A stretch of 29,878 bases of DNA from Stenocarpella maydis (taxonomy: Eukaryota > Ascomycota > Sordariomycetes > Diaporthales > Diaporthaceae): assembly GCA_002270565.1 (NCBI GenBank), contig NQMI01000137.1, forward strand, positions 91,021 through 120,898. Reading direction: 5' to 3'. The position numbers and the translations under genes are program-made. This document shows, one piece after another, positions 7,969-19,215 of the stretch; positions within the stretch are counted from its first letter, which is position 1, and the number at the start of each line of letters is the position of its first letter. The notes under the pieces were generated by a model that did not search any database, was not told the origin of the DNA, and was given only the letters and a program-made list of their open reading frames with translations.

Positions 7969-10553
7969 CTAAGCCGGGATAGGCGTGATGTTGGCGGTGG
8001 CCCTCAGGTCGCGGCTGCTGAAGCCGACGCTGAGGGTAAACTCGCCGGCGGGGATGAGCCACTCCTGGCTGACGACGTCCCAGTAGCTCAGGTCCCTCCT
8101 CATGAGCTCGAAGCCGACCGTCCTGGTCTCGCCGGCGGCGAGGGGCACCTTCTCGAAGCCGCGCAGGTTGCGGGGCGGCGTGCCGGCCAGGGCCGGGTTG
8201 CCCGTGGGGAAGGTGACGTACAGCTGGGGCACGGCGGCGCCGTCGACGCCGCCCGTGTTGCTGACGGCGACGGTGACGTTGTAGACGGTCTCCCACAGGG
8301 CGGGGTTGCCGCCGGGCTGGACCTCGTTGTCGGCGGGGCGCGAGGTGATGGCCCCGGCGGCGGCGGCCACGGGCTCGGCCGAGACGTCGGGGGCGATGTC
8401 GAAGGTGGTGTAGCTGAGGCCGAAGCCGAACTCGTAGCGGACGCTGATGTTGTGGGCGTCAAAGTACTTGTAGTCGACCTCGAGCCTCTCGTCAAAGTAC
8501 GACTGCCAGTCGTCCGGGCCGTCGGTCTGCACGGCGGTGGTGACGGGCGCGTTGTAGTCGGTCTCGTTGAAGGCGATGGTGTAGGGGAGGTGGCCCGAGG
8601 GGTTGACGTCGCCGTAGAGGATGTCGACGAGCGAGTTGCCCGTCTCCTGGCCCGGGTAGTGGGCCGCCAGGATGGCGGTCACGTTGGGGTGGTCGGCAAA
8701 GGGGAGCATGTTGATGCCCGACGAGTGGCTGACGACGACGGTGTTGTTGCACGTGCTGGCGACGGCCTCGACGAGCTCGGCGCCGCGGTAGTCGAGGGAG
8801 AAGGTCGTGCGGTCGGCGCCCTCCTCGGCCCACGTCTTGACGAGGACGATGCACACGTCGGCCGGCCTGGGGATCAGGAGCACGTTGCCGAGGGGGCCGG
8901 AGCCGCCGGAGCCGGCCAGGTTGTCGATGACGAAGGTGTTGTTGAGGACGTACTGCACGATGGCGCCGTCCTGGGCCGCGCGGGCCTTGATGGCCTCGAG
9001 CGGGCTGACGATGTAGGTGGCGCGGCCGGTGCCGGAGCCGCCGCCGGTGAAGAGGGTGCCGAACTCCTCGGTGTTGTCCCCGTAGAGCCCGTTGGTCACG
9101 TCGCCGGCGTCGTTGCCAAAGACGGCGATGTTCTTGGGCGCCCTCAGGGGCAGGGCACCCTCGTTCTTGAGGAGGACGGTGCCGGCGGCGCCGTGCCTGC
9201 GGATGAGCGCGCTGTGGTTGCCGCGGACGTCGCGGCTGGCCTCGCCGGTCAGGTTGAAGTGCTCCCTCCAGGTCGAGATTGGGGAGAAGGTGTTGAGGTA
9301 TGCGCCCGAGGGGTCGACGGTGGGGAAGTCTGCAGAGTCCTGGCCGAAGAGGTAGTAGGGCGTCATGATGCGGATGATCATGTCGTCGACCCGGGAGGCG
9401 TCCACGGTGCCGTTGCTGACGGCGGCGGTAACGTTGGCCCCGAAGTAGGACCCGCTCCCCCAGGTCGCGCCGTACGGGCCCAGGTCGCCAGGCATGTCCA
9501 TGTCCAGGCCGCCCTCGATGCTGGAGACACCCGAGTGGGTGGCGCCCCAGTCGGACATGACGTAGCCCTGGAAACCGAGCTCGCCCTTGAGGATGCCGTT
9601 TTGCAGCTTGGAGTGCTGGCAGGCGTATGTGCCGTTGATCCGTTGATACGCACACATCATGCTGGAGACCTTGGCGCGGACTGCGTTGGCAAAGGGCCAG
9701 AGGTACTGCTCGTGGAGGGTCCGGTCGTCGAGGTTGGAGGAGATGGCCTCCTGGAGGACGTCGGTCAGAGTCCCGTTCTCGCTCCATGTTGGGTTGCGCT
9801 GCGTCTCCTGCTCGTTGGCGATGAAGTGCTTGGCACAGGCTTGCACGCCGGTCTCCTGGACGGCCAGAATGGTCTTCTCCATTGCAACGCCGGTGAAGTA
9901 AGCATCAGGCGAGAAGCCCTCCCAGTTACGTCCGGAGTAGGCAGACCGTCCCATCGGGGAGGCGACGGGTCTAGACACGGTTAGCAGCCCCCCCCCCCCT
10001 ATCACCAGGCTTGCATATGACTGTACAGAGGACCCATGCTTACCCAAGGAAGATGTGGGCGCCCTTGGCCCTGAACTCTTGTCCCATGGCATAACCTCGC
10101 TCGTAAAGGATGTCCTTGTCCCAAGAAGCGGCAACCGACACACCAGCAGAGAAGACGCTGGCGTAGTCTGCTACGCGGATGGCCAGCGGGCCATCCTGGA
10201 GGCAGAGGCCAGGGAAGCCGAGACGGGGGATGCCGATGATGTTGCCGACACAGGGTCCAGGAGTGCCAGTCACCATGTTGGCCTTCTCCTCGAGGGTGAG
10301 CTCGGCTGTGAAGGCCTTAGCCTTGGCGAGGGCCTCTTCCCAGCCACCCACACCAGTGGCATTTGCTGAAGGGTCCCGGTCAGCACGGCAAGACGTCGTG
10401 GAGGGGGGCTCGCAGAGACTCACGTGAAGGGTAGACGGGCTCCACATGGCCGTACTGGCCGAGGATGGTGGTGTTGAGGGGCTGGACATAAGAGAACTGC
10501 CCACGGACTGCGGGGAGCAGCAGGGCAGCTGACAGCAGCAGAGACGAGGCCAT
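7969..10553 (-). CDS. Secreted GH3 beta-glucosidase
   Basis: Gene model: complement(7969-9970, 10044-10365, 10424-10553), three exons, 817 residues, normal for secreted fungal GH3 enzymes. Intron 1 (58 nt, GTGAGT..TTCAG) and intron 2 (73 nt, GTAAGC..CTAG) restore the frame precisely (YPS-P-NATG; HIFLG-PVASPMGR). The N-terminus MASSLLLSAALLLPAVRG is a signal peptide. The catalytic domain shows LCLQDGPLAIR, GRNWEGFSPD, KHFIANEQE, and QGYVMSDWGATHSG with the nucleophile Asp at about residue 291. The second domain contains VLLKNEGALPL and the C-terminus is a fibronectin-III-like domain (YNVTVAVSNTGGVDG...RRDLSYWDV). It should release glucose from beta-glucosides outside the cell. The coding strand is very GC-rich at third positions, which also creates long meaningless open frames on the other strand. 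No lesion was seen. Confidence 0.95.
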
Positions 10554-10625
10554 GGCGGTTGAGTTGATGGCGGGTCGAGGAGTACCGGTCGCGCTGGAGG
10601 GCTACCAGGAGGGGTTGGTGAAAAC

Positions 10626-11130
10626 GCGGGGGGGATATCCGTGCTTTTATAGCACGTACCCAAGGTGCGTAACCTGGTCGACCTGGCCAGCCTGGGTGTT
10701 GTTCATGATCGTCGTTGCCCTCGAGTCGCTCCAGCAGGATCCCTCACATACTTCCCACGGGGGTGGGAGCGGCCCCGGCAGGTCGCCCGGCAGGTTGTCC
10801 GGCAGACCAGGTCTCTGCTAACTACGTAATACATTGCCGGGCGAGCAGACAGGAAAACTTGGCGGCAGCGGTCGGAAGAGGGCCCACGCAGCAGGAAACC
10901 GACAGAGATCAGCTGTACGTGCTGTGGATGTCCGTGATGCGTGCCCAGATGGGGGTCGGAAAAGGGCCGAACGGTTCGGGACACCAGGCTGAGGTCACTC
11001 GATATCTGGGTGGAGTGTCTATGCAGCCAAGAGCCCTGACCGAACCAGACGAACTCTGTCGCCCGATGTCTAACTCCCTAGCTTCTGTGGGGGAACCCAG
11101 TGGTCTGGAATGGGGGTGGGGCCTCTGGGG
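10626..11130 (-). promoter_or_regulatory. GH3 promoter: TATA box and CreA-like motifs
   Basis: On the minus strand TATAAAA lies at 10651-10645, about 95 bp upstream of the GH3 start. Matches to SYGGRG, the consensus of the carbon-catabolite repressor CreA/Mig1 type, occur at 10626-10631 (GCGGGG), 10773-10778 (CCGGGG on the minus strand), and the pair 11116-11121 (GTGGGG) and 11125-11130 (CTGGGG). Clustered sites of this kind are common at glycosidase genes repressed by glucose. Short motifs occur often by chance in GC-rich DNA, so binding is an inference. Confidence 0.45.
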
Positions 11131-13101
11131 GGTGCCTGGGTGTCGAAGCCAGCGAGTGGTATCGTAGATTACCCTCCGGGGCGGGAGCACCTGCAGACCT
11201 ACGTAGTATCTACATTGTACATTGTGCCTGGCCGGGAAGAACCCCCCCTCGTTGGTTCCTGAATCAGGGACCCCAGGATCACCATCGGTGGCCAGCACAG
11301 CACACAGGCCAGGGGCCGGGCGTCGAGCTACACTACGAGGGAGAGAGGTAACCTTGTTTGGTCGAAAGGCTGTGAGAGCGGCGGGATGTGATGGCGCATC
11401 GCATCTGACAGGCGGTCGGAGAAATCTGGCGTGTGGCATGTGGGAATGTCGCCATGCAACAACAGCAGAGGTGGGAACTTGGAAGAAGTCCGGGGGGTCG
11501 CGCCATGGAACCGCCGGGCGTGGTTTGTCGTGCGCCGTAATGGGGCCGAGATATGGGGCTTTCGTGATCAGGGAGCCCACATCCATAGCACATATGGTAT
11601 ACATATACAGTAGATGCCTTACCGCATCTGGGCAAGCGAGTCCCCGTGAAGTTCTCGCTTGGAATCCTTCACCTACCAGCATCTTTGCCCGTCGGGTGGT
11701 GTGTAAAGTGGCCCACGTCCAGAAGCCCAGGTCTTGGTTCGGTTGAGGACTTTGTAGGTGTGCGATTGACGGATATAATAAATCAGTAGATTACATATCT
11801 GGGGCGTTTTGCTACCGCGCGCGTTTATGGGTGTTTCAACGTCATCCCGGCTATCGTGGACACTTATCGTGGGGTGAGGCCTGACAACAAAAAAATCGAC
11901 CCAGCCCCAGATTGCCTCTTCTCCAGACCCACTTTCTCGTGAGGTCCGGGGCGCCCCTGGAAGGAATGCCGAAGTGTGGGGATCATGATGGGGTGGTGGT
12001 CTCCCGATCCTCCCCACGAAAAGCCTCACCACCCACTTGAGCGGTGCCCACTATGCAACCACCCAGCCATCATGGCTAAACATCGGCCTCTCTCTTGCCC
12101 GCTGCCAAGACGCGGGGCGAGTGCGAGCCACTAGATATCCAGTCAGACCGCCCCAGCCTCTCACCTCTGCCCAAGGCCATGGCATGGACCGTTGATATTA
12201 GCTCCTGCTGTGTGGTAATGGCGGAAATAATTTCTACCATCGAACTATACAAGTCCAATAAGCATCTGGACAGCCCGAGGTTCACGACCGGGCAGACTCG
12301 CCCAGCATCGAGTACCTGACTCGCCCGCCGCGGTTGACCCCATCTTTTCATTGCTTGGCAGAGCCGAGGAAAATGAACCTTTGAATTCGATATCGGAGCA
12401 CAGAACATGGGACGGCCTGCTCCGCGTTGATCCCAAGTGCTTGCGGTGTGCCCAGTTGCTGAGCGGGGTGGGTGACCTCGTCGCCACCGCTCGCGGCATC
12501 TCCCACTGACCCAGGTCGGCGGCTTGGACAGCCTGTGAGAAACTGTGGATCGTTCAGACACACCGCGGTTATTAAGCACACGTGCAAGCATGGCAAAAGG
12601 CCACTCATTCTCCTTGGTGCCTGGAACCCTTCTCTGAGGTAACATTGTTGATACGTACCTGGGTGCTGTCTGTCAGAAAGGAGAAGTAGCTAAACGGAAT
12701 ACAAAAAGAATCATGGTGCGGGATCCCGAGTTCACACATCGTATTGTCAGAGGTGCAATCTTGTGCTCGTTGCACTGAGTCCATCAGTTTCCATCCAGTA
12801 CCTGCGTAATTTTTGCCGCCTCTCACTTCACAGAATCGGGTTTCGATACTGGGCATTCAGTAATTATGCTCGAGTGCCGACATAGAACACAAAAACACTC
12901 AGCCGGGCAAATATTGGAACTTTGGCATAGCTACTCCACACAATGAATTACATTCGATAAGCACCAAAACAACCCAGCCCAACATGCTGGGATCCAAGTA
13001 GTCCCGGGGATTAGTCTAATAGTCGTGAGAATATTCGTCAGTCCATGCTCCAGCCGCCCATCGTACCACACCGTCGACCTGGGACTCCCGCAGGAGCAGG
13101 C
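10652..13101. other. Long intergenic region, no gene supported
   Basis: About 2.4 kb separate the GH3 gene from the next gene. The first part probably holds its promoter. Open frames up to 257 codons exist on the minus strand (10909-11682) and 189 codons (12076-12645), but their sequences are Pro/Arg/His-rich, lack any domain motif and show no codon bias like the neighbours. A frame at about 12856-12660 (-) with a GTACGT donor-like end is a weak possibility for an exon; I cannot assign it. Confidence 0.5.
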
Positions 13102-13461
13102 TCAGTCATTGTTCTTTGCCTTCTTCCCCTTTCCCTTGTTGCCCTTTCCGTTTCCCTGCTGCCCGTCTGCTTGTCCTCCAGCCTTGCCCTTGCCCTTGCC
13201 CCCCTTTCCCTTGGCTGCCCCTGTCGCCTTTGCGCCGCCGGCACTCGCCGCCCTGGAGGCGCCGGTCGCCTTCGCCTTGCCTGCTCCCCCCGTCGCCTTC
13301 GCCTTGCCTGCCCCGGCTGCGCCCGTCGCCTTGCCCTTGCCCTTGGCGCCTCCAGATGCAGATTCGGCCCGGGGCATGAGGTAGTCGCCGGGCCCTTGTG
13401 GGTCTTGCAGTGCGATGGCGCTGGTTGCCAAGAACCAGATTGCGGCGGTGATGAACTTCAT
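13102..13461 (-). CDS. Small secreted Lys/Gly/Ala-rich repeat protein
   Basis: A 119-residue single-exon gene. MKFITAAIWFLATSAIA is a clear signal peptide with likely cleavage near ALQ. A short acidic linker (DPQGPGDYLMPRAES) leads into a low-complexity tail built from degenerate units such as GKAKATGGA and KGKGKA and ending in a basic cluster (KGKGKKAKNND). There are no cysteines in the mature part, so it is not a classical Cys-knit effector. The mature protein would be strongly basic and disordered. A TATA-like TATATA at 13568-13563 lies about 105 bp upstream. Function is unknown; a cell-wall or effector-type role, polyanion binding or nuclear targeting in a host are only guesses. Strong third-position GC (GCC, AAG, GGC) supports real coding. 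Confidence 0.7.
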   Translation of the reverse strand: MKFITAAIWFLATSAIALQDPQGPGDYLMPRAESASGGAKGKGKATGAAGAGKAKATGGAGKAKATGASRAASAGGAKATGAAKGKGGKGKGKAGGQADGQQGNGKGNKGKGKKAKNND

Positions 13462-13568
13462 GTTGGTTCTGTGATGGTTGAATTGAGTTTGAATTCTAGT
13501 TTGACTTGATATGGGCGAAACGCGTTGATGTGGTTGCTTGTAACGTCTTTGCCGGCAACTCTATATAT

Positions 13569-15221
13569 GAACATTCAGCAGAGCTGCGCAGTGCTGCATC
13601 AAAGGATTGAATATTGTCTCTTGTAGTTCCTAGCACAGCAACCGAGAAACGTACAATATGTGCAGATTGTTCCCTATTTATGTCTTGGCATCTCCCGAAA
13701 ACGAACATGCCGCACCATTCGATCAAGCCCATATTCATCCCAAGAGATCCCAGCAAGAGGCGATGAAACCGCCAGACTCGCACACGGGCCACGCCCCGGC
13801 GAGCGGGTAGCCAGCCTGGCTAGCCTCGTCCCTAGTCCCTCACAGCCCAGGAATCAGAATTGCGGCCCAGACCATCTCGCTCGCGTCGCAGCCGTTTCGG
13901 CCCTGGGCTATCTGAGTAGGTTTGAAACTTGTGCCAGCCGCTTGGGGCGTGGCGCGTTCGGTCCCGAGTGCCCGGATGGCCCTCCCAATCACCGACCCTG
14001 CTCCGCTGCCGCCCCAAAACGTCAACCGAAGGGCACAAGGCGGAAACGCACGTCTTTGTTATTGGGCGATAACTACCCAGTATCTTGGGAACCTGCGCCA
14101 GGTGGCGCAGACTCGACACTTGGTTTCGCAACACGGCTCTACACGGCCCTAGCTCAGGCATCGAAACGTGAGGTCTGCCCTACGAAACTGCCATGTAGGG
14201 GTTATATGATGATGATGAGTATACAGATTTGGAAATTCGATCAGCGAGCCCGGTGCCTTGGGAGGCGTGGCTCTCGTTGTACTCTTATGACTGGTGAAGA
14301 TTACAGATCTTTGCCGACAGCCGTGTGGCTGTAGCATGTGGGGGTTTCACAACTTCACGCAGTATACCGGTCTTTTATAATTTGTGTCTCGCGCGCTAGG
14401 ATGAGCTTTTTGTATCGCTCTCGCTTGCGCGTCTGGTTCGACGTGTGGTGGGCCTGGTGGCTATCATCTCTTCTGAGTGCTCAGCAGCGGCCAACCCCTT
14501 TTGTTACCTAGGTTGTTTCGGCGATCCCTATGATATTGTCCCAGGGCCAAGGAACATGTGAGATATAACAGTCTCTCTAGTATCACTGATGCCATCTCCG
14601 CACATAGAGTTTGTAGCTGCATGGAATAATTGCAAGAGGCGGCTGCCGTGCGCCTTGGCTGCAACAGCCACATTTCACCCTCTGCGGCGTTCATTTTGAT
14701 ACGGCATGTATTTCGCTATTGCATTGAAAATCAGGAGTTACAGATTAGCTAGTTTCCCTACAAAGGCTATTCTTGGTACTCGAATAAAGGGGGGAAAGGT
14801 AGAAGACCTCTAGCCGTCGGCGGAGCGGTGGCTTTCTGGTATCTCGAGTGTCGCCGGAGTCGGTACCGTGGGGGTAAGATACCGTGAGGGTGAGACCCTC
14901 TGTCACGTCCGTCGATCTTTTGGACAATACAACCATTCGGAAATCTCGACCCGTCTGGTATTCATACCTCCGTGGGCGTGAGCTTCGTTGTCACATGGCG
15001 TCAGAAACTCTGGGGGCACCCAGCATGGAACGCCGTGACCCGGAACCCGTAAGCCAGAAGCAAATGGATTAATATTGGTACGGATCCCTTCGATTATAGT
15101 TTATCTGAAGGAAAGACAGCCTAGTATGCGTCATTTCGGACATCTCTACCTCTAGTTCAATCTTGGCCTAGATCGGGCTCGATGAACTTCAGAAGCCGCG
15201 CAGGACCAACTTTACCGCAAG
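13569..15221. other. Intergenic, no gene recognised
   Basis: About 1.65 kb without a supported gene. A 224-codon frame on the plus strand (13660-14334) and overlapping minus-strand frames are rich in Arg, Pro and Ser and have no domain signatures. The region from about 14340 onward has many short frames only. It could contain the distal end of the copia relic that begins near 15222. Confidence 0.5.
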
Positions 15222-15510
15222 TCGCCTATGGGCTGCTCAATTGCCGGCAATTAATAGCAGTCTAACCAGCTCTGTGAGATCCTTGGGTTTTCAGGCATGG
15301 TTACGTGCCAGCAATAGTTCCTAACCCGACTTATGGGTCTGTGCCACTCAGTCATACTGGCATGTGAAGAACCGAGGAGCGAGGTATCTGCTACGCGGCA
15401 CTGTTGAAATGCAAAAGCGGTGTGAGTGTACAGAGCACAAGGCTTATGCAGATGTTAAGAGGCACGCGTACATAGAATCAACACCAGTCCGCGAAGCTCC
15501 ATGGAGTTAC
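15222..15510 (+). mobile_element. Ty1/copia retrotransposon relic (RT / RNase H border)
   Basis: On the plus strand one frame reads AINSSLTSSVRSLGFQAW, then a stop, then PDLWVCATQ, YWHVKNRGARYLLRGTVE and EHKAYADVKRHAYIES. This follows the copia order: end of the reverse transcriptase ('...L...L.SLGF'), 'RPDI....', '(H)W.A.KR..RYL.GT' and 'AYADADWA...E.R.S'. The segment between the first two blocks is too short, so it is internally deleted, and the RT active site (YVDD) and RNase H domain are absent. It is a small non-functional fragment. Confidence 0.55.
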
Positions 15511-16782
15511 ACTGATACTTGAGATCCGTGGCTGACGGAAACAACTATAAGAATATTGCGAAATATATCGTGCTAGAGATTTCTGGTTCTTACGGATAAT
15601 GTTTTGCTGCAACAGGCTGGTATAAAATGGAACGTTGTGAATTTTCTTTTCTTTCTTTCCCGCTGCTCTACTTTTGCCAGGTGCCATGCCAGATATTTAA
15701 GCTGGTATGCCGCCGATGGAAGAGCAGTGCTAGCACTTGAGGGAAAACGCCAAACTGATAACCTACGTGAATGAAGCACGAGAAAGGTTTCCTCACGGAT
15801 GAATACCAGTATACCGTCCCAGAATTTATTAGTCTGGGAGGAGTGTTTGCCAAACAGCGAAACGCCGGCAAGTTCCCTACAACACCGAACATTCGCAACT
15901 TTATCGTTATACAAGACCACATTCGGAACATACAGAGAGCGTTTTGAGGCGTGAACAAATTGTAAGCGCCGCCTCTATGTATGTACAATCTCGTGAGAGC
16001 CTTCCTTATCAAAGTCGGATACTTGTCATCGGGAGGCACCATCTCGGGCTGGTCTGTACTCATAACGAGATGTGTACCCGATATGTCATGATTGAGTAGC
16101 AAGAATGCCTAGCCATGTAATGATTTCTCTTTGATGGAAGCTCGGCAAAGCAGCGGGCCAAAAGCACCTTGGGGCTGGAAAAGGGTGCAGCCTGGCATGA
16201 ATATGTGCCTTGATCGTGAGGGTGGACTAAGAGCGCGAGCAGATATTCCTGTTGATGACTGAGCATGGCCAGCGTTCTAACGAGGCGTTTCTTAGCTTCA
16301 GAGTTCCGGGGCTTGTTGGGCTCTTTGAGCGATGATTGAACCGTATTTCTTCTATTCACGGGAAACAAACAGCACACGTACCGCGTAACTCACAACGAGC
16401 AGCCCATGAACAGTTCATTCGGATGAGAAGTTTATGAAATAAATGGCAGGTAGGGTTGTTGAGCAGTTTAAAGCAGAAAGAACGGTGGGTGTACTGTTGT
16501 GGGGAGGAGCGGAATATAGATATACAGTTCAAATCTTCACAGGCCTAGAGGAAGCGGTGGAGGGAAGTGACATCGTATTGTTATATGACATTTGAAATCC
16601 AGCCCATTCGGGCACAGAGAAGCAACCCAGCAGCAGAAATCAGTGCTATTGTTGAACGAAACGAATTCCTGTTGATTATGTCTTCGCCGCTGTACTCCTG
16701 GAACAACGTACGGAATAAATAAAACGTCCTTAAAAGTCTTGAACAACCATTCCCGATTCCACACCGTCCCAGCCCCGCTCCT
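15511..16782. other. Intergenic, nothing recognised
   Basis: Several minus-strand frames of 60-144 codons overlap each other between 15573 and 16377, but none shows a domain, a signal peptide or a convincing splice continuation. The last 200 bases probably contain the 3' untranslated region of the membrane protein gene. Confidence 0.5.
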
Positions 16783-17838
16783 TTAATCACAATAAAATGC
16801 CATCATGTCGTACCACGATATGATGCTCCCCAACAAGAAAGCCCAGCTCCCGACGAACGACGCCCAGGCGCCTCCCAGAAAGTCTCCATTCAAAAGCACA
16901 ACGCCAGTGACTGAAAACAGAATCGAAGCAATGATATTCCATAGCGATGCCTGCCATGCAGCACTTGCGGGGTTGGGCTTGTACCACTTCTCCTGCGCGA
17001 ATAACAGCAGCATGATATTCGCTATGGCAAAGATGCCTCCGCCGATGAGCAGGGGTGTGAAGACAAAGCTGGACAGACCGATGATATCATCAGGGGCAAG
17101 CATGCCGGGGAAGCCGAAGACAGTGCTTATGGTGAAGACAAAACCGCCGACAGTCTGCAGCAGTGCGGACAGGAAGGGCGTCGTCTTCAGTGCATTCTTG
17201 AGCATGCCCCAGCTGGGCAGCCATTTCCACGAGGGGCTGGTCAACAGCGCCGGCTGGTATGCCACGGTCTTTGCCTGTTCCTCGTCTGCCTCGAACTTGG
17301 AGGTTGGAGCCGAGGCAGGCTCGTGTAGGTTGCCGGTGGCGGTGTTCCAGATGGCCGGCAGGGCGAGAGTGCCGGCCAGCACGAAGTGCGCGGCTCCGAT
17401 GGCGTTGGTCAGGGGCACTGCGAGGGTCGCCTCGGTCGGGAAGGCCGTCTCGGGGGCGATGAGCGGCAGCAGGCCGAAGAAGCCGTTGATGGCGAAGGAG
17501 GTACTGCCCATGACAAAAAGAATGCTGATGATCCAGTTCGCATCCCGGAAGGGGTAGACGGTGAACATGGCCTTCAGCTGCCCCCGGGAGCGGACAGGGT
17601 CTTGCTGCTGCTCATGCTGGTCCTTGGCTTGTTGTTTTTCCCACTCGATGTCGTAGACTCCCGAGGACGTCCTCGAGTCCCTGGCAAGGTCACACTGGGC
17701 CTTGTACTCGGCGTGGTCAAGCACGACGAACGCGCGGCTTCGGCGAGCTGTAATTGCAGTCGACTGTCGGTGTGAGACAGTGCCAGGCAGGGCACCAAGA
17801 TCGTAATAAGACGCCCGATGGGAGTTGGCTGCGTTCAT
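16783..17838 (-). CDS. Six-span integral membrane protein, unknown function
   Basis: Single exon, 351 residues from ATG 17838; an in-frame upstream start at 17940 would add 34 residues. The N-terminal 100 residues are hydrophilic and Gln-rich (QQAKDQHEQQQ). Six hydrophobic segments follow: WIISILFVMGSTSFAINGFF, AAHFVLAGTLALPAIWN, FLSALLQTVGGFVFTIS, FVFTPLLIGGGIFAIANIML, SLWNIIASILFSVTGVVLL and WASFVGSWAFLLGSIISWY. A hydrophilic loop rich in acidic and Lys residues separates spans 2 and 3. The layout of two three-span halves resembles fungal proteins annotated only as 'integral membrane protein'. No transporter signature or catalytic motif is visible. The last span contains WYDMM close to the C-terminus. 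The frame is undisturbed. Confidence 0.85.
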   Translation of the reverse strand: MNAANSHRASYYDLGALPGTVSHRQSTAITARRSRAFVVLDHAEYKAQCDLARDSRTSSGVYDIEWEKQQAKDQHEQQQDPVRSRGQLKAMFTVYPFRDANWIISILFVMGSTSFAINGFFGLLPLIAPETAFPTEATLAVPLTNAIGAAHFVLAGTLALPAIWNTATGNLHEPASAPTSKFEADEEQAKTVAYQPALLTSPSWKWLPSWGMLKNALKTTPFLSALLQTVGGFVFTISTVFGFPGMLAPDDIIGLSSFVFTPLLIGGGIFAIANIMLLLFAQEKWYKPNPASAAWQASLWNIIASILFSVTGVVLLNGDFLGGAWASFVGSWAFLLGSIISWYDMMAFYCD

Positions 17839-19215
17839 GATTGGCTGGATCTGATGGGTCGGCGGGAGGATATTCGCTTCGAGAACTTTATGCTCCGGGT
17901 TGCACCTGATTAATTTGAATGGAATGAGCCTGATTCCCACTTGTGATTAATTTGCCAAATGACAACGAAGGAGAGATAACGAGCGCTCCTAGGCCAGCTA
18001 GATGGTTGGTTAATCGCAGATGGAACCTGCATCCGAGGTGCAAGACGTGGAGATTTATGACTCCATCTTCACACGGACGAGACGACCACAGCTTCTTGTT
18101 GTATTCCCGTTACAGTATATGCGAGGCGTGCTAACTTGATCGATTCCCAGAGGGGATCTGCATCACTGGCCTCAGACATTTTCTGTCTGCCATGGCCGAG
18201 GATTTGGGAATCGAGTGCTTGGCAAGGACGAGACAGGAGCAGCGTTTGATGTTGTATACCTGGGTACCTCTGCAGGGATGCCAGGCGTCAAGTTTTGTTA
18301 TACATTCTCCCTTGGCGACTCGGACCCATGGTCACCCACCAGGTCACACCTTGCCCAACCTGCTCGTACAAGCGACCTTGGTGGGGAAGTCCTCATTTAA
18401 CAGTTGGGATCCCTAAGGGGGTGTATAATATGCAGACGGTATGATCTGATGTGACGCTTCACAAGGCATATTTTTGTCTCGGGGCTAGCGTGGCCAAAAA
18501 CATTAACGAAAACAGTTAACAAAGTGTGACCATCAATCCGGGAGCCCTGACATGCCGATCGCTCGGCCAGAAGTTTATTCGAGTCAATGCATGAACCTTG
18601 TTTTCCCGTCAGAAGCAACAGCGCCACGGGCAGCACCACAGCACCACAGCACCACCCTAACCCTCACCCTGATACTCGAGGCCCGTCTTGGCTAATACAA
18701 CTAAACGTAAGTCATATTCTCAAATTTATTGTTCAATTCGTAGTGAACCATCCAAAAGAAAAACAAGATACTTACACGCCATGTGTTCTGGCGGTGGTAC
18801 TATGTACTGTGTGCTATGTATTAGTGCTCGCCCCTGTCGCCTCTCGAGCCAATAGCCGGGCGCCTCCATGTTTTGAAGATGCGTCCCAACTGCCTATTCG
18901 GGCAATTTTTGCCACTGCGCCTCGGCCAGGAAATGACTCGCGCCTAAACGTCTGGTGCTGTCCGTACTCCGGAACGCTGATCGAGTCACCTGGTGAGCTG
19001 CTTAGAACTTGAGCGAAGCGCCCATAACACAATGACAATTTTCTTGCGTGATCTCTTGTAAGGTTACACGTGTTACCAGTTTCCGTCGAGGTTATATTGG
19101 CACACTCATCTGGGCCTCTGTTATGCCACCAGGCCTATCTGCTTCTCGACACTCGCAGACCACAGGTGTTACTATTTTTGTTTGCCGCAACAACCACATC
19201 TCTCTCGCATACCCA
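17839..19215. other. Intergenic between divergent membrane protein and MFS genes
   Basis: About 1.4 kb that must contain the promoters of both the membrane-protein gene (-) and the transporter gene (+). It contains three exact copies of CAGCACCA in tandem at 18631-18654. A short frame at 18215-18400 (+) reads smoothly (FDVVYLGTSAGMPGVKF) but I recognise no family and it has no plausible start or partner exon. Confidence 0.5.
18631..18654 (+). repeat. 8-bp tandem repeat CAGCACCA x3
   Basis: Three perfect tandem copies of CAGCACCA, immediately followed by CCCTAACCCT. The latter looks telomere-like but is only about one and a half units. Confidence 0.8.

Noticed and set aside
8452..9984. Long open frames (over 400 codons) opposite and in other frames of the GH3 gene
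   Set aside because: They are produced by the strong GC bias at third positions of the GH3 gene; sequences are Arg/Pro/Gly or Val/Gly/Asp-rich without domains.
10909..11682. 257-codon minus-strand frame in the GH3 upstream region
   Set aside because: No domain, no signal peptide, Pro/Arg/His-rich composition and overlapping frames on the other strand of similar length.
12605..12856. Minus-strand 83-codon frame with a GTACGT donor-like end
   Set aside because: Composition is plausible but I could not find a following exon with homology, so it is not called as a gene.
13660..14334. 224-codon plus-strand frame
   Set aside because: Arg/Ser/Pro-rich without motif, with equally long frames in antisense; looks like non-coding DNA lacking stops by chance.
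18215..18400. Smooth-looking 61-codon frame
   Set aside because: No recognised family, no partner exon with fitting splice phase, no start context; kept as intergenic.
18655..18670. CCCTAACCCT, telomere-like
   Set aside because: Only about one and a half CCCTAA units, embedded in intergenic DNA with genes on both sides; not a telomere.
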